DNA of 64,000 nt from Bacteroidales bacterium WCE2008 (GTDB taxonomy: Bacteria; Bacteroidota; Bacteroidia; Bacteroidales; UBA932), in contig FUZM01000002.1 of assembly GCA_900167925.1 (NCBI GenBank), positions 248,001 through 312,000 of the forward strand, read 5' to 3'. The position numbers and the translations under genes were made by a program. A model generated the notes under the pieces. That model searched no databases. It was not told where the DNA came from and was given only the letters and a program-made list of their open reading frames with translations. How positions within the stretch are numbered: the stretch's first letter is position 1; every line of letters begins with the position of its first letter. This document shows positions 43,419 to 51,747 of this stretch, piece after piece.

Positions 43419-44045
43419 ATGAAGGATGTTCTAGACATATTAGGCAACGTCCCGGTCACAAAGGAAACAATTGCATCATTGTATCCTGATGTTTCCGGTT
43501 CAAATCAAAAGGTGTCCTCTTTGGAGCATAGCGGCAGACTGTTACGCCTTAAGAGAGGATTATATATTGTTAACCCTGCCTGGAATGGCAAGCGTATCAG
43601 CAAAGAACTTGTTGCCAATCACCTTTACTCCCCTTCATATGTATCTATGCATACTGCTCTTCGCTGGTATGGGCTTATCCCCGAGCAGGTATACTTGGTC
43701 CAAAGCATGACACTGAAGCATTCACGAGTGTTCGAGAATTCACTCGGCAGATTTTCTTACATCGGAGTTGGCAGAGACTACTTCCCTATCGGACTCCGGC
43801 AAGAAGAGGCGGAAGGAACAAGCTTCATCATCGCAAGCCCGGAGAAGGCGTTATGCGATTTAATCTGTCATACATCCGGCGTAAATCTGCGTTATCAAAA
43901 GGAGGCGCAGGCATTTCTGGAAGAAGATTTGCGACTTGATATGGATGAATTCTGTAAATTCAATGCCGAGATCCTTCATCAATGTGCCGATGCCGGCAAA
44001 AAGACACAATCCATCGAAACAATCATAAAACTGCTTGAGCGATGA
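43419..44045 (+). CDS. AbiEi-type antitoxin/transcriptional regulator
   Basis: 208 residues from the ATG at 43419. An N-terminal wHTH region (TKETIASLYPD...VSSLEHSGRLLRLKRGLYIVN) matches the AbiEi antitoxin DNA-binding domain, followed by the AbiEi core (YVSMHTALRWYGLIPEQVY, ASPEKALCDLI). In type IV AbiE systems this protein represses the operon and offsets the nucleotidyltransferase toxin. Its stop overlaps the next start (ATGA), as in classical abiE operons. Confidence 0.9.
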   Translation: MKDVLDILGNVPVTKETIASLYPDVSGSNQKVSSLEHSGRLLRLKRGLYIVNPAWNGKRISKELVANHLYSPSYVSMHTALRWYGLIPEQVYLVQSMTLKHSRVFENSLGRFSYIGVGRDYFPIGLRQEEAEGTSFIIASPEKALCDLICHTSGVNLRYQKEAQAFLEEDLRLDMDEFCKFNAEILHQCADAGKKTQSIETIIKLLER

Positions 44046-44869
44046 ACGAACTATATGAAAAGATGCTTTCGGCCTATGACCAAAGCACGGAGACAGCGCG
44101 AAGGAACGCCATTTATGAAGTGAGCCAGCAGATTGTTCTTGCAGGGCTTGCCGATGGTGGTTTTTTCGATAAAGCTGCTTTCTACGGGGGTACTTGTTTG
44201 CGTATCTTCCACGGATTGAATCGCTTCAGCGAGGATATGGATTTCACTCTGTTAAAGGAAGATTCATCATTTAACTTTGAGCAATACTTTCAGCCGGTCA
44301 TTGATCAGTTTGCATTAGTAGGCCGCAAAGTTGAAATCAAGAAGAAGGATAAGAAAAGCTTTGGCAAGGCGGAATCGGCCTTTCTGAAGGATACCACTGA
44401 CGTGTATGACATATCATTCCAGACAGACAGATCCATCAAGGTGAAAATTGAGGTGGATACGGTGCCACCTCTGAAGTTTGCGACAGAACAAAAGATCTTA
44501 CTGCAGCCTAAATCCTTCTTAACCCGCTGCGTGACGCTTCCCGATCTTTATGCCGGCAAGATGCACGCTTTGGTTTTCAGGGCGTGGAAGAGCCGGATTA
44601 AGGGTAGAGACTGGTATGATTTTGAATGGTATGTACGGAATGGTATCCCTCTTGACTGGAATCACCTTCATGAGAGGATTCTTCAATTCAACGGTCAGGA
44701 AATGACTCTTGACGAGTTTAAGTCCGCCTTGCGGGACCGTTTGGGCAGTGCCGATATATCCCGCGTCAAAGAGGACGTGCTCCCCTTCCTGAACAATCCT
44801 GGCGAATTGGATATTTGGTCCAATGACTATTTCCTGCAGTTGGCTGACATGATGAAGATTGATGCATAA
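44042..44869 (+). CDS. AbiEii-type nucleotidyltransferase toxin
   Basis: 275 residues. The DNA polymerase-beta-like nucleotidyltransferase core is visible: FYGGTCLRIFHG, then RFSEDMDFTL with the catalytic acidic pair, and a third acidic position in KVKIEVDTVPPLKF. Related toxins transfer nucleotides to cellular RNA and give abortive infection or plasmid maintenance. It is coupled to the antitoxin by a 4-bp overlap. Its last 60 bases are repeated almost exactly at 46,782-46,833, the tail of a second, broken copy. Confidence 0.92.
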   Translation: MNELYEKMLSAYDQSTETARRNAIYEVSQQIVLAGLADGGFFDKAAFYGGTCLRIFHGLNRFSEDMDFTLLKEDSSFNFEQYFQPVIDQFALVGRKVEIKKKDKKSFGKAESAFLKDTTDVYDISFQTDRSIKVKIEVDTVPPLKFATEQKILLQPKSFLTRCVTLPDLYAGKMHALVFRAWKSRIKGRDWYDFEWYVRNGIPLDWNHLHERILQFNGQEMTLDEFKSALRDRLGSADISRVKEDVLPFLNNPGELDIWSNDYFLQLADMMKIDA

Positions 44870-44886
44870 GTCTTACCTCTATGTTT

Positions 44887-46545
44887 ATGAAACGAATCGC
44901 CATATACGCTTTAATGCTTCTTGTAGAACTCATTGTATCATGTGGGCGCCATAGACTGGTTGTTCACGGTTTCGTCGATGAGCCCCAGGACAGCATCCTG
45001 TTTGACCTGAAGGATTATGTGCTTCCTGCATCAGAGGTGGATCTCTGGAATGTCGTGAAATGCGGCGGGTACTACTATTTTACATTCCACGAGCAGATGA
45101 GAGGGGAATGGGGCGGATCCCATTCCCTTTTGATGGGAGCATCAGAGGACAAACTCCAAGTAAGATATATCCCCCTCCCTGATAATGTCAAAAGCATCTC
45201 ATCCACATTCGTTAGAAACGATTCATTGATTATGGAATCGGATGATGGCCAATTGTTTTTATTTGACTCAAAGAAATGGAGTTGGTCACCTTTGACTCCA
45301 GAAAAAGATGATGAAGGGATTATGTATGAGGATGATGATTGGATGGTGAAGCATGCGGACCATGGAGAGTTCGGAAATGCGACCTGGTTTATTGACAAGC
45401 ATTCCAAAGAAGAATATGCGTTTGTTGAGTTGAATGGTGGTTTCCGTCGGATTGGTAATACTTTTTATGTCGTATCACTAACAAGAATCTATGAGATACC
45501 GGATCCTACCATCGGTTTTCATTGTGATTCTTCAACCAGATACGAAAATGCCAAGGAAACTCATTTATTGGAACATCATTTCTTTGATGCGGGCTATAAA
45601 CCTATGAGGCACTTTGTCAATCCTGTGGTTCGTTTTGATGAATTTGATCTTTCGGGAGAGTTCATCCTTCCAGATGGATCACGCATCTATCACAACCCAT
45701 ATGAGGTATTCAACGACTATTTGAAGGCAGATACGACATTCGTTGCTTCGTTTTGCGCTTCCGACACGCTGTTTTGTGCGCTTAACACACCATTAGGACT
45801 TGAATTAGCGAAATTGGAGAATGTCAAACTGGTCCCGGTTCATCATTTCAACAAGAGTATAGGATCGAATTATCCCTACCACTATTTCAACGAATACCCA
45901 AGTATTTCCGCCCGGTACAAGTATAGAGATGAGTCTAATCCGACAGATTACCGGTTGCTTCTTGTGATTAATACAGAGGCTGGATCTTCTGAGTTGATTG
46001 ACATAGCTCATAATGGAAATACTCTGCTGAAGCTTTGCTATGACGCTAGTGGCCTGAATCCTGTCGAACGGGATGGATTCGAAGAATTACTCACATTTTA
46101 TCTAAAGGATTGGGATCGTCTGGCTTTGGATAGTGTTATCCGGAAGGAGAAGTCTCTGGGAGGCGAAATCAGTTATTTGAATTTAGGGGCAGACAGGAAT
46201 AAGTACCCTCCGGAAAAAATCTTCAAGAAAGAAGAGTCTTATCATATTGACATCATCTCAAAACAAATTGACGATTCTTATGAAGTACATTCAAAATACT
46301 GGGTGCAAGAATCGAATCAGTCTATTCCCGCGATATTTATGGACTGGTCAAAATTGAGATATGACTCCAAATTTGACGCAGCAGCAAAGTATCAGGAACT
46401 CGTAGAAACTATCTCCGAGGCTGTCGGACAAGGGACAACAATACCAGAAACGGACAGGAAAATGAAATACGCGGAATGGCATTATGGAGAGCGTTCAATC
46501 CGGCTCTATGGCACTGATTTTAATGTCCGTTTCCTTATGTTCTAA
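44887..46545 (+). CDS. Lipoprotein of unknown function
   Basis: 552 residues from the ATG at 44887 (an ATG two codons earlier is also possible). A short signal peptide ends in the lipobox LIVSC, so the mature protein is probably a lipid-anchored periplasmic or outer-membrane protein. The rest is beta-rich with many Trp/Tyr and acidic residues and no repeats or catalytic motif that I recognise. It lies between the abiE pair and the abiEii remnant, so it may be cargo between two copies of that locus. It starts 17 bp after the abiEii stop and may be co-transcribed. Confidence 0.75.
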   Translation: MKRIAIYALMLLVELIVSCGRHRLVVHGFVDEPQDSILFDLKDYVLPASEVDLWNVVKCGGYYYFTFHEQMRGEWGGSHSLLMGASEDKLQVRYIPLPDNVKSISSTFVRNDSLIMESDDGQLFLFDSKKWSWSPLTPEKDDEGIMYEDDDWMVKHADHGEFGNATWFIDKHSKEEYAFVELNGGFRRIGNTFYVVSLTRIYEIPDPTIGFHCDSSTRYENAKETHLLEHHFFDAGYKPMRHFVNPVVRFDEFDLSGEFILPDGSRIYHNPYEVFNDYLKADTTFVASFCASDTLFCALNTPLGLELAKLENVKLVPVHHFNKSIGSNYPYHYFNEYPSISARYKYRDESNPTDYRLLLVINTEAGSSELIDIAHNGNTLLKLCYDASGLNPVERDGFEELLTFYLKDWDRLALDSVIRKEKSLGGEISYLNLGADRNKYPPEKIFKKEESYHIDIISKQIDDSYEVHSKYWVQESNQSIPAIFMDWSKLRYDSKFDAAAKYQELVETISEAVGQGTTIPETDRKMKYAEWHYGERSIRLYGTDFNVRFLMF

Positions 46546-46736
46546 GCTACTGGATACATGAGATAGTCCATTTAAGATCTCGTGCAGTTCTTTCAACAGT
46601 TAATCAGTCCGGATTATTACTACAATAAACGACTTTAGTATTATATCCGCATCGAAAAGAAGTATTTTTCTCATAGAAAAAGAAGATTATATTCCTTTTC
46701 TATGAGAAAATTTTTATATTTGAGAGTACGTTATCA
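46546..46736. other. Intergenic region with hairpin and promoter-like element
   Basis: Part of the 300-bp gap between the lipoprotein and the next membrane-protein gene. It contains the hairpin listed next and a TATATTTG (46715-46722) without a good -33. The remaining sequence shows nothing recognisable. Confidence 0.5.
46666..46715 (+). terminator. Strong hairpin with T tract
   Basis: TTTTCTCATAGAAAA (46666-46680) and TTTTCTATGAGAAAA (46696-46710) are perfect 15-bp arms with a 15-nt loop, followed by TTTTT (46711-46715). It probably ends the abiE-lipoprotein transcript. Confidence 0.65.
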
Positions 46737-46844
46737 TTGCAGGATGTTATTCCGTACATTGATTCTAGCCAATTGAAATTTTTGGATATTTGGTCCAATG
46801 ACTATTTCCTGCAGTTGGCTGACATGATGAAAATTCAAAGCTAA
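46737..46844 (+). pseudogene. 3' remnant of a second abiEii gene
   Basis: In one frame the sequence reads LQDVIPYIDSSQLKF, then LDIWSNDYFLQLADMMKI, ending Q-S-stop at 46842-46844. The second part is identical in protein to the end of the intact AbiEii (44,807-44,858), and the first part is diverged homologue (compare KEDVLPFLNNPGE). The DNA is nearly identical from 46,782 to 46,833 and diverged to the left. No start or body remains. The next gene begins one base after its stop. Confidence 0.8.
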
Positions 46845-46845
46845 A

Positions 46846-47490
46846 ATGAAGACTTTTTCCTATATAGTACTGTCGTTGACTCTGGCCTTGGCATTTTACC
46901 TGTGGCTTCCGAGCAATCTGTCATTTACGATAACTTGGATGGGAATTACATTCCTTGGATTGCCATTGCTGATCGCGGACATTGTTGCTTTAATCTATCT
47001 TTTTCGCCACAGGAAAGAGAAAGGTGTTAAGGGATTGGCCGTCTTGTTTGTGTTGATTCCCGTTGTTTTAACCATGGGTTTGTATGTTCCTTGGAATTCG
47101 TCCTCTGATAAAACCATGTTCAAGCATTATCAACGCCATGAAAATGACTTGCGCGAATTGATTCAATATGCCGAGAGTCTTACAGATTCTGTAACAGTCT
47201 CTTTCCCGTCAGATTCAATTCCGAAGGAAGTGTCTAAGGAGCAATATGAACACGTCATGCAGTTACTGAAGAAGGCTCGCTGTAAGGGTATCAAAACCTA
47301 TTCTCAGCACCTTTGGGGCAACAAAACGATGGTTGTCTTCCGCAATACAGGTTTTGGCGGCAGCGGGTACTTATCCTTCCCTGACAATACAATCAAGGTG
47401 TATCGATGGGATCCGCTAGGATCAGACAATAATGGTATTTACGATATCGATACTCCCCCATTCAAATGTTCAATTGAACTACCTCGTTAG
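46846..47490 (+). CDS. Membrane protein of unknown function
   Basis: 214 residues. Three hydrophobic segments in the N-terminal third (about 5-22, 30-52 and 62-82) are followed by a soluble domain of about 120 residues ending at the C-terminus with a Gly-rich turn (FRNTGFGGSGYLSFPDN). No family is recognised. Its ATG follows the stop of the abiEii remnant by one base, suggesting it was once translationally coupled to that gene. Confidence 0.75.
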   Translation: MKTFSYIVLSLTLALAFYLWLPSNLSFTITWMGITFLGLPLLIADIVALIYLFRHRKEKGVKGLAVLFVLIPVVLTMGLYVPWNSSSDKTMFKHYQRHENDLRELIQYAESLTDSVTVSFPSDSIPKEVSKEQYEHVMQLLKKARCKGIKTYSQHLWGNKTMVVFRNTGFGGSGYLSFPDNTIKVYRWDPLGSDNNGIYDIDTPPFKCSIELPR

Positions 47491-47543
47491 ACAATCCGGT
47501 TTGTTACCAAATAAACGCACTTATTTCTGAGCCGTAGCCGAAT

Positions 47544-47924
47544 TTAGCGCATTAAGAAATAACCAAGTGCAACAAGGGCAATACCCGCAATCACACTGAT
47601 AGCCAAATACCCGGCAAAGCCCCAGACATTGCCGCCCTGTAGCATCAGCAGAGCTTCCTTTGAGAATGTGGAGAATGTCGTAAAGCCGCCACAGAGGCCT
47701 ACGGTAAGAAATAATGCCCAGTTACTACTCTCAGTGCCATTCCTGCTGAATACACCCCATAGAAGACCGATGAGGAAGCACCCTACAAGATTCACAATAA
47801 GCGTTGCCCATGGAAATCCCTTATTGACGCTTTTCATCGCCAAAGATACCAGATACCGGCACGATCCACCCACGAAACTGCCGGCTCCAACAACTAATAT
47901 ATTCTTAATAATGTCTGAGACCAT
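47544..47924 (-). CDS. crcB: Fluoride ion exporter CrcB/FluC
   Basis: 126 residues from the ATG at 47924. Four transmembrane helices and the family marks GGSCRYLVS, WATLIVNLVGCFLIG and GGFTTFSTFS are present; the last holds the Phe box of Fluc channels. It exports fluoride as a dimer in the inner membrane. The -7 element TATCTTTG lies at 47952-47945 and the GATAAATCG element at 47940-47932. I could not recognise a crcB fluoride riboswitch in the short leader. Confidence 0.95.
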   Translation of the reverse strand: MVSDIIKNILVVGAGSFVGGSCRYLVSLAMKSVNKGFPWATLIVNLVGCFLIGLLWGVFSRNGTESSNWALFLTVGLCGGFTTFSTFSKEALLMLQGGNVWGFAGYLAISVIAGIALVALGYFLMR

Positions 47925-47931
47925 CGAATTT

Positions 47932-47952
47932 CGATTTATCGACACAAAGATA
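47932..47952 (-). promoter_or_regulatory. crcB promoter with GATAAATCG element
   Basis: On the minus strand TATCTTTG (47952-47945), 4 nt, then GATAAATCG (47940-47932). The same spacing recurs at four other genes in this region. The 19 nt from TTTGTGG through TATCTTTGTGTC are identical to the HAD gene promoter near 51.2 kb. Confidence 0.6.
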
Positions 47953-48032
47953 CCACAAAGTTCTGACATACACACGAAAGACCCTTCCTCACCACGCATA
48001 TTCAAATTGTCTGCTGTCAGAGCATATGACAC

Positions 48033-48077
48033 TTTGCGGCTGATAAAACGCAAAATTTGCATTTTATCAGCCGCAAA
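48033..48077. terminator. 45-nt near-perfect palindrome after the fimbrillin gene
   Basis: TTTGCGGCTGATAAAA (48033-48048) and TTTTATCAGCCGCAAA (48062-48077) are perfect 16-bp arms. The 13-nt centre CGCAAAATTTGCA is itself nearly self-complementary. It lies 22 bp past the stop of the minus-strand fimbrillin gene, so a terminator role is likely; a protein-binding dyad is possible. Confidence 0.65.
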
Positions 48078-48099
48078 TGTAATCCAAAAGGACTTCAGG

Positions 48100-49146
48100 C
48101 TATATGGTTACCCTGAAACCGTAAACCTTGCCATTTTCGAGCGGGAGCTTGGACGTTATCGTCTTCCGCATGTCGCAGCCAGGGAACACAGTGACCGAAT
48201 TTCGGCGCTCATCTTCGTCGTCGTAATAGTTGCCGCCGAACTGGAGGCACAGTTCATATCCCTCCTCGAGGTCTTTGTCGAATCGGACAGGCACGAAGAA
48301 AGTCTTTTCGACCACATCCTCATCCATCAGCGTGAGGTCGCTGTTATTGCCGGAATCAAGCAGGTAATAGTCCAGCGGTCCTCTCTCGATCGTAAAGGGC
48401 TTTCCCGTGTAGCTTTCGGTAGTCACATCAATACCAGAGAATCGGACAAAGACCGGATCTCCGTTCACCCCCCACTCTTCCTCTTCTTCCGAATCGGGAT
48501 CGATGCACTTGATACGGATTGAATTGATCCTGGCCTGGTCGAAAGGCGAACCGGGAGGAGCTTCGTACGGAAAATTCCTCAGGGTCACCTCGATACGGAA
48601 CACGGCGAGCTGGTGCTCCAGATACACGTGGGCGACATCGCCGGAGACCTTCACCTCGCCGAGCATAAGGTCGACGTCGGAGATAGATCCCGTATCATCA
48701 TGCTGCAGGGCGCCCGAAGCGGTCGAAAGGCTTCTCATATAAATGGTTGGTGATCCCTCCCTCACGCCATCGAAGATCGAATTACCTGCGTACGTGTCCA
48801 CTGACGGATAGAGGCAGATAATCTTATCCCCTTCGTTTCCGTTCCAGGTCCCGGAGAATTCTGCTTTCTTGCGACCTGCCTCACCGGTAGAAACGAACTC
48901 GTCGACAGCCGTGATGCCGTTCTGGCCGAAAGAGACCACTGTAATGGCTTCATACGAATCCCAGAAGCCTTCAAGCGTCTTGTCATCCGTATAATCATAA
49001 ATCGTCTTCGTGGTCGCCGGAGCGATTACGGACGCCTGAATTGTCATCGGAATGCCTTCCTTCTTTTCGGCCGGCGTCTTATGGCAGCTGTTCATCAGCA
49101 CGGCCGCGCAGGCCATCATTACAATATTCGTTATGATGCGTTTCAT
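48100..49146 (-). CDS. Fimbrillin/Mfa-like lipoprotein
   Basis: 348 residues from the ATG at 49146. A signal peptide ends in the lipobox LMNSC. The mature part has the two-domain beta organisation of FimA/Mfa-type proteins: KTIYDYTDDKTLEGFWDSYEAITVVSFG, a G-x-EGDKIICLYPS strand, and the C-terminal NGKVYGFRVTI, where most members end in similar F-x-V-x-I strands used for polymerisation or anchoring. It is a probable minor pilus or surface subunit. It is preceded by a leader of about 210 nt from the promoter at 49367-49397. No other pilus gene is adjacent. Confidence 0.85.
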   Translation of the reverse strand: MKRIITNIVMMACAAVLMNSCHKTPAEKKEGIPMTIQASVIAPATTKTIYDYTDDKTLEGFWDSYEAITVVSFGQNGITAVDEFVSTGEAGRKKAEFSGTWNGNEGDKIICLYPSVDTYAGNSIFDGVREGSPTIYMRSLSTASGALQHDDTGSISDVDLMLGEVKVSGDVAHVYLEHQLAVFRIEVTLRNFPYEAPPGSPFDQARINSIRIKCIDPDSEEEEEWGVNGDPVFVRFSGIDVTTESYTGKPFTIERGPLDYYLLDSGNNSDLTLMDEDVVEKTFFVPVRFDKDLEEGYELCLQFGGNYYDDEDERRNSVTVFPGCDMRKTITSKLPLENGKVYGFRVTI

Positions 49147-49366
49147 CTTGCAGACTTTAATTAGGTTAAAAATCCAAATCCCAACCGTGGCCCATATCAG
49201 GGACCTCTCCACTAGCACAGACAATGCCTTCCGACTTGACCTCAATGACCTCTGTCACGGGTGATTCATAAGTGATTAAGCGTAAATCTTTCATTAGGTT
49301 GTAAATAACGTCTATAAAATTGACACGATTAAATGCTGTTTAATACTAAAAACACACTTCGTAGTT

Positions 49367-49397
49367 CAAAAATAATAATTCTATAAGACATTACAAA
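49367..49397 (-). promoter_or_regulatory. Fimbrillin promoter with long leader
   Basis: On the minus strand TTTG (49397-49394) and TATTTTTG (49374-49367) are 19 nt apart. The start near 49360 leaves a leader of about 210 nt before the ATG, which contains no ORF that I can support. Confidence 0.65.
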
Positions 49398-49434
49398 GGC
49401 TCTGGAATAAAAACTTATCCCCAGACTAAATGTC

Positions 49435-49821
49435 TCACTTCTCCAGATCACTTCGTTCATAGCGATGGCTTCCCGGTTGCAGTTTCTTCCAGTGCCAGCA
49501 CTTGATAGCATCGGCCAGAGATGCTCCCTTGTTGTCGGCAAAGAAATCGCGCACGTACTGGTTGTACTCGAACTGTGGCCAAATTTCCGTAGGATGTTCC
49601 AGCGTCTTGTATGCCTCCACGGCATCTCCGAAAGTCTTACCTGCGTTCTCTTTCAGCCATTTCTGGAACTCCACCTTGAAATGGAAACCCTTGCCCAGAT
49701 ACTGTTTAAAGAAGGCCCTCAGCTCTTGTGAACAGACAATCCCCTGAGGAATGGCCTCATCCAGAGAAACCGGAACCTGTTTCTTTCTCTCAAGCATAGG
49801 ATTCTTTTTGGGCTTTGACAT
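49435..49821 (-). CDS. DUF6434 domain protein
   Basis: 128 residues, basic N-terminus (KPKKNPMLERKKQ), then a SAP-like helical segment and a C-terminal DUF6434-like block (YNQYVRDFFADNKGASLADAIKCWHWKKLQPG, ending YERSDL). It is small, soluble and possibly nucleic-acid-binding by charge. Its ATG lies inside the TfoX remnant frame (49790-49903), so its 5' end was probably joined to the present promoter by the same rearrangement. Confidence 0.75.
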   Translation of the reverse strand: MSKPKKNPMLERKKQVPVSLDEAIPQGIVCSQELRAFFKQYLGKGFHFKVEFQKWLKENAGKTFGDAVEAYKTLEHPTEIWPQFEYNQYVRDFFADNKGASLADAIKCWHWKKLQPGSHRYERSDLEK

Positions 49822-49903
49822 ACATCATCTTCTTCACGGCAATCTCACCAGCGCCCGAGCACTGGTCGATGATGTATTGAACGAAATCTGAATTGCTAGC
49901 CAT
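49790..49903 (-). pseudogene. TfoX N-terminal remnant 1
   Basis: An ATG at 49903 opens MASNSDFVQYIIDQCSGAGE then IAVKKMM, the start of a TfoX N-terminal domain protein, but the frame then runs into unrelated sequence overlapping the DUF6434 gene and stops after 37 codons. A GGAGG precedes the ATG. A second such start is at 52551. Confidence 0.65.
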
Positions 49904-49930
49904 AAATTCGAATTTACATTTTGCCTCCAA

Positions 49931-50407
49931 TTATTTACATAACAATTCCATTGATGTAAATTGAGGTACCATTCCCAGTGCTTTATAGAATGCTTTTGCG
50001 CCCGGGTTGCCTTCCCAGACGTGAAGGGTAATGTTGTGGCAGCCTTTCTTCTTTGCAAACGCTTTCACATAATCAAATAGGGAGGTTCCAATGTGAAGGC
50101 CACGGGCCGAATCTAGGACACATAAATCATCCAGATACAGCGTTTTAAGCGGCTTCAGCGCTCCGCTTTCCTGATGTCGAATGACGCAGAAGGCGTATCC
50201 CAAGACGCTTCCTTCCCTGTCATAGACGAAGACCGGGGTATCCGGATTTTTAAAGATGGACAGGAGTTCTTCGTCCGTGTACTTTTTCCCTACCGGACGG
50301 AACAGGTCCGGCCTGCTGGCATGATGCACGGACAGCACCTGTCCAAGGAGCGTATTGACCACCTCCAAATCACGTGGTTCTGCCGGGCGTATGATGAATT
50401 CTGACAT
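49931..50407 (-). CDS. GNAT-family N-acetyltransferase
   Basis: 158 residues. The acetyl-CoA-binding motif A is LYLDDLCVLDSARGLHIGTSLFDYV, followed by the beta5-alpha4 part KKGCHNITLHVWEGNPGAKAFYKALG, typical of RimI-like GNATs. The substrate is not evident. The leader contains the GATAAATCG element at 50463-50455, 5 nt after a near -7 box TATATTAG (50476-50469). Confidence 0.92.
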   Translation of the reverse strand: MSEFIIRPAEPRDLEVVNTLLGQVLSVHHASRPDLFRPVGKKYTDEELLSIFKNPDTPVFVYDREGSVLGYAFCVIRHQESGALKPLKTLYLDDLCVLDSARGLHIGTSLFDYVKAFAKKKGCHNITLHVWEGNPGAKAFYKALGMVPQFTSMELLCK

Positions 50408-50454
50408 AATTACATTACTGTTTCCCGAATTTCATAAATTCCTGTAATAAATTC

Positions 50455-50476
50455 CGATTTATCGAGGACTAATATA
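50455..50476 (-). promoter_or_regulatory. GNAT gene promoter-like region with GATAAATCG element
   Basis: On the minus strand TATATTAG (50476-50469, one mismatch to TAnnTTTG), 5 nt, then GATAAATCG (50463-50455). The leader to the ATG is about 55 nt. Confidence 0.5.
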
Positions 50477-50483
50477 GCTTTTA

Positions 50484-51164
50484 TTACAATATTACTTCAT
50501 AACATCGTCCCTCTTGCGACGATGTTTTCTTGTACAATTCAGACATCGAGTCAATGATAAAGTCGGCTCCGGCAGCCAAGAGATCTTCCCGGGAACCGTT
50601 ACCCCAGGTAACGCCGCAAGTCTTTGCCCCGGCAGCCTTTCCCATTTGGATATCAACCCCCATATCACCCACGACAAGCGTCTCGTCAGCGCTTATGCCA
50701 AAAGCTAAGAGTACTTTCAGTACAGGTTCCGGGTCAGGCTTTGCCTTTGTCACGTTATCAGCCCCGATGACAAGCGAGAAACAGGATTCGACCCCCATCT
50801 CGGAAAGGAACTCATTCAGGGACTTGGAACTTCGGGACGATGCGATAGCCATTGTCAGTCCTCTTGCTTTCAAGCCTCTCAATGTATCTGCCACTCCGGG
50901 AAAAAGCTGAGGGACAAGGAATTTTCGGTTTTCCTCGAAAAAACGCCTGTATGTGACCACACACTCTTCAACTGCCGATTCTTCCAGTCCGGGATACATT
51001 TTCCTGAAGCAATCAGCCAGAGTCAGGCCTATAGTAGACGCGCAGACAGCCTCGTCACGGACAGGGAGCCCTAAAGAGTGCATTGTCTGCTGTAAGATCA
51101 ATACGATATTGCGCCGGGTATCTCCCAACGTGCCGTCAAAGTCGAATATTATGAGTTTAATCAT
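50484..51164 (-). CDS. HAD-superfamily phosphatase (Gph-like)
   Basis: 226 residues. HAD motif I DFDGTLGD is near the N-terminus, motif II in AIASSRSSK, a Lys in VTKAKPDPEPVL, and motif IV in LVVGDMGVDIQMGKAAG. The cap is a C1 helical type, as in phosphoglycolate phosphatase. The natural substrate is unknown. The promoter carries TATCTTTG (51196-51189) and a GATAAATCG-like element (one change, TCTAAATCG, 51184-51176). Confidence 0.9.
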   Translation of the reverse strand: MIKLIIFDFDGTLGDTRRNIVLILQQTMHSLGLPVRDEAVCASTIGLTLADCFRKMYPGLEESAVEECVVTYRRFFEENRKFLVPQLFPGVADTLRGLKARGLTMAIASSRSSKSLNEFLSEMGVESCFSLVIGADNVTKAKPDPEPVLKVLLAFGISADETLVVGDMGVDIQMGKAAGAKTCGVTWGNGSREDLLAAGADFIIDSMSELYKKTSSQEGRCYEVIL

Positions 51165-51175
51165 GAGACAAATTA

Positions 51176-51196
51176 CGATTTAGAGACACAAAGATA
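51176..51196 (-). promoter_or_regulatory. HAD gene promoter with GATAAATCG-like element
   Basis: On the minus strand TATCTTTG (51196-51189), 4 nt, then TCTAAATCG (51184-51176), followed by TAATTTG. The stretch TTTGTGGTATCTTTGTGTC is identical to the crcB promoter. Confidence 0.6.
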
Positions 51197-51271
51197 CCAC
51201 AAATAAATCAAAACAGCCATGTCCCCACTGGAGCATATGGCTGTTTTGATTGTCAAAAGAAGCGTCCCGAA

Positions 51272-51595
51272 CTACAGTCTAGGTTTCTGGAGCACCCTCA
51301 CGATGAGAGATACAAGGTAGATGCCTATGCCATAAATGGCGGTATTCAAGGTTAGCCTCAAGCCTGTGCAAAGAACACCCATCGGGATCGGATCGTTCAA
51401 TTTTGAAAGGCCACCCAAAGCATTGAACATCTGCCAGAGTCCGATTATCGTCCCAAGGACGCCGAACAACAAGGCAAACAGGCCAATCTCCTTTACCCAG
51501 CAAGGAGCCTTCCAAGCCGCAAAGAAGATGGCTACCAAAAGTACTGTGAGGACGGACATAAACCCGAGACCTCCTTCAATGAAAAAATTTAACAT
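51272..51595 (-). CDS. MotA/TolQ/ExbB-like proton channel, short form
   Basis: 107 residues with three hydrophobic helices (about 12-28, 37-58, 82-101). The segment FALLFGVLGTIIGLWQMFNAL and the following Gly-Leu-rich helix match the proton-channel core of the MotA/TolQ/ExbB family, but the usual N-terminal part is lacking, so it is a minimal form. No ExbD/TolR partner is present. It diverges from the LytTR gene. A TACTTTTG (51637-51630) with CTTG 20 nt upstream forms its promoter. Confidence 0.75.
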   Translation of the reverse strand: MLNFFIEGGLGFMSVLTVLLVAIFFAAWKAPCWVKEIGLFALLFGVLGTIIGLWQMFNALGGLSKLNDPIPMGVLCTGLRLTLNTAIYGIGIYLVSLIVRVLQKPRL

Positions 51596-51629
51596 ATGGT
51601 AAAAAGTTTTGTGGTTAATAACTCGGGAG

Positions 51630-51661
51630 CAAAAGTAAAGGGCCGGCAGTTTCTGCGCAAG
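51630..51661 (-). promoter_or_regulatory. Promoter of the ExbB/MotA-like gene
   Basis: On the minus strand CTTG (51661-51658), 20 nt, TACTTTTG (51637-51630). The start would lie about 30 nt before the ATG. Confidence 0.55.
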
Positions 51662-51747
51662 CCATAACCCCTAGAACAGAAGTCAAATCCCCAAATTCCC
51701 TTTTTAGATTGAGGAGAAAGATGTTTTTTGCTATTTTTGTGTCTGAA

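Noticed and set aside
47925..48000. Fluoride riboswitch upstream of crcB
   Set aside because: The predicted leader is only about 15-20 nt, too short for the crcB aptamer.
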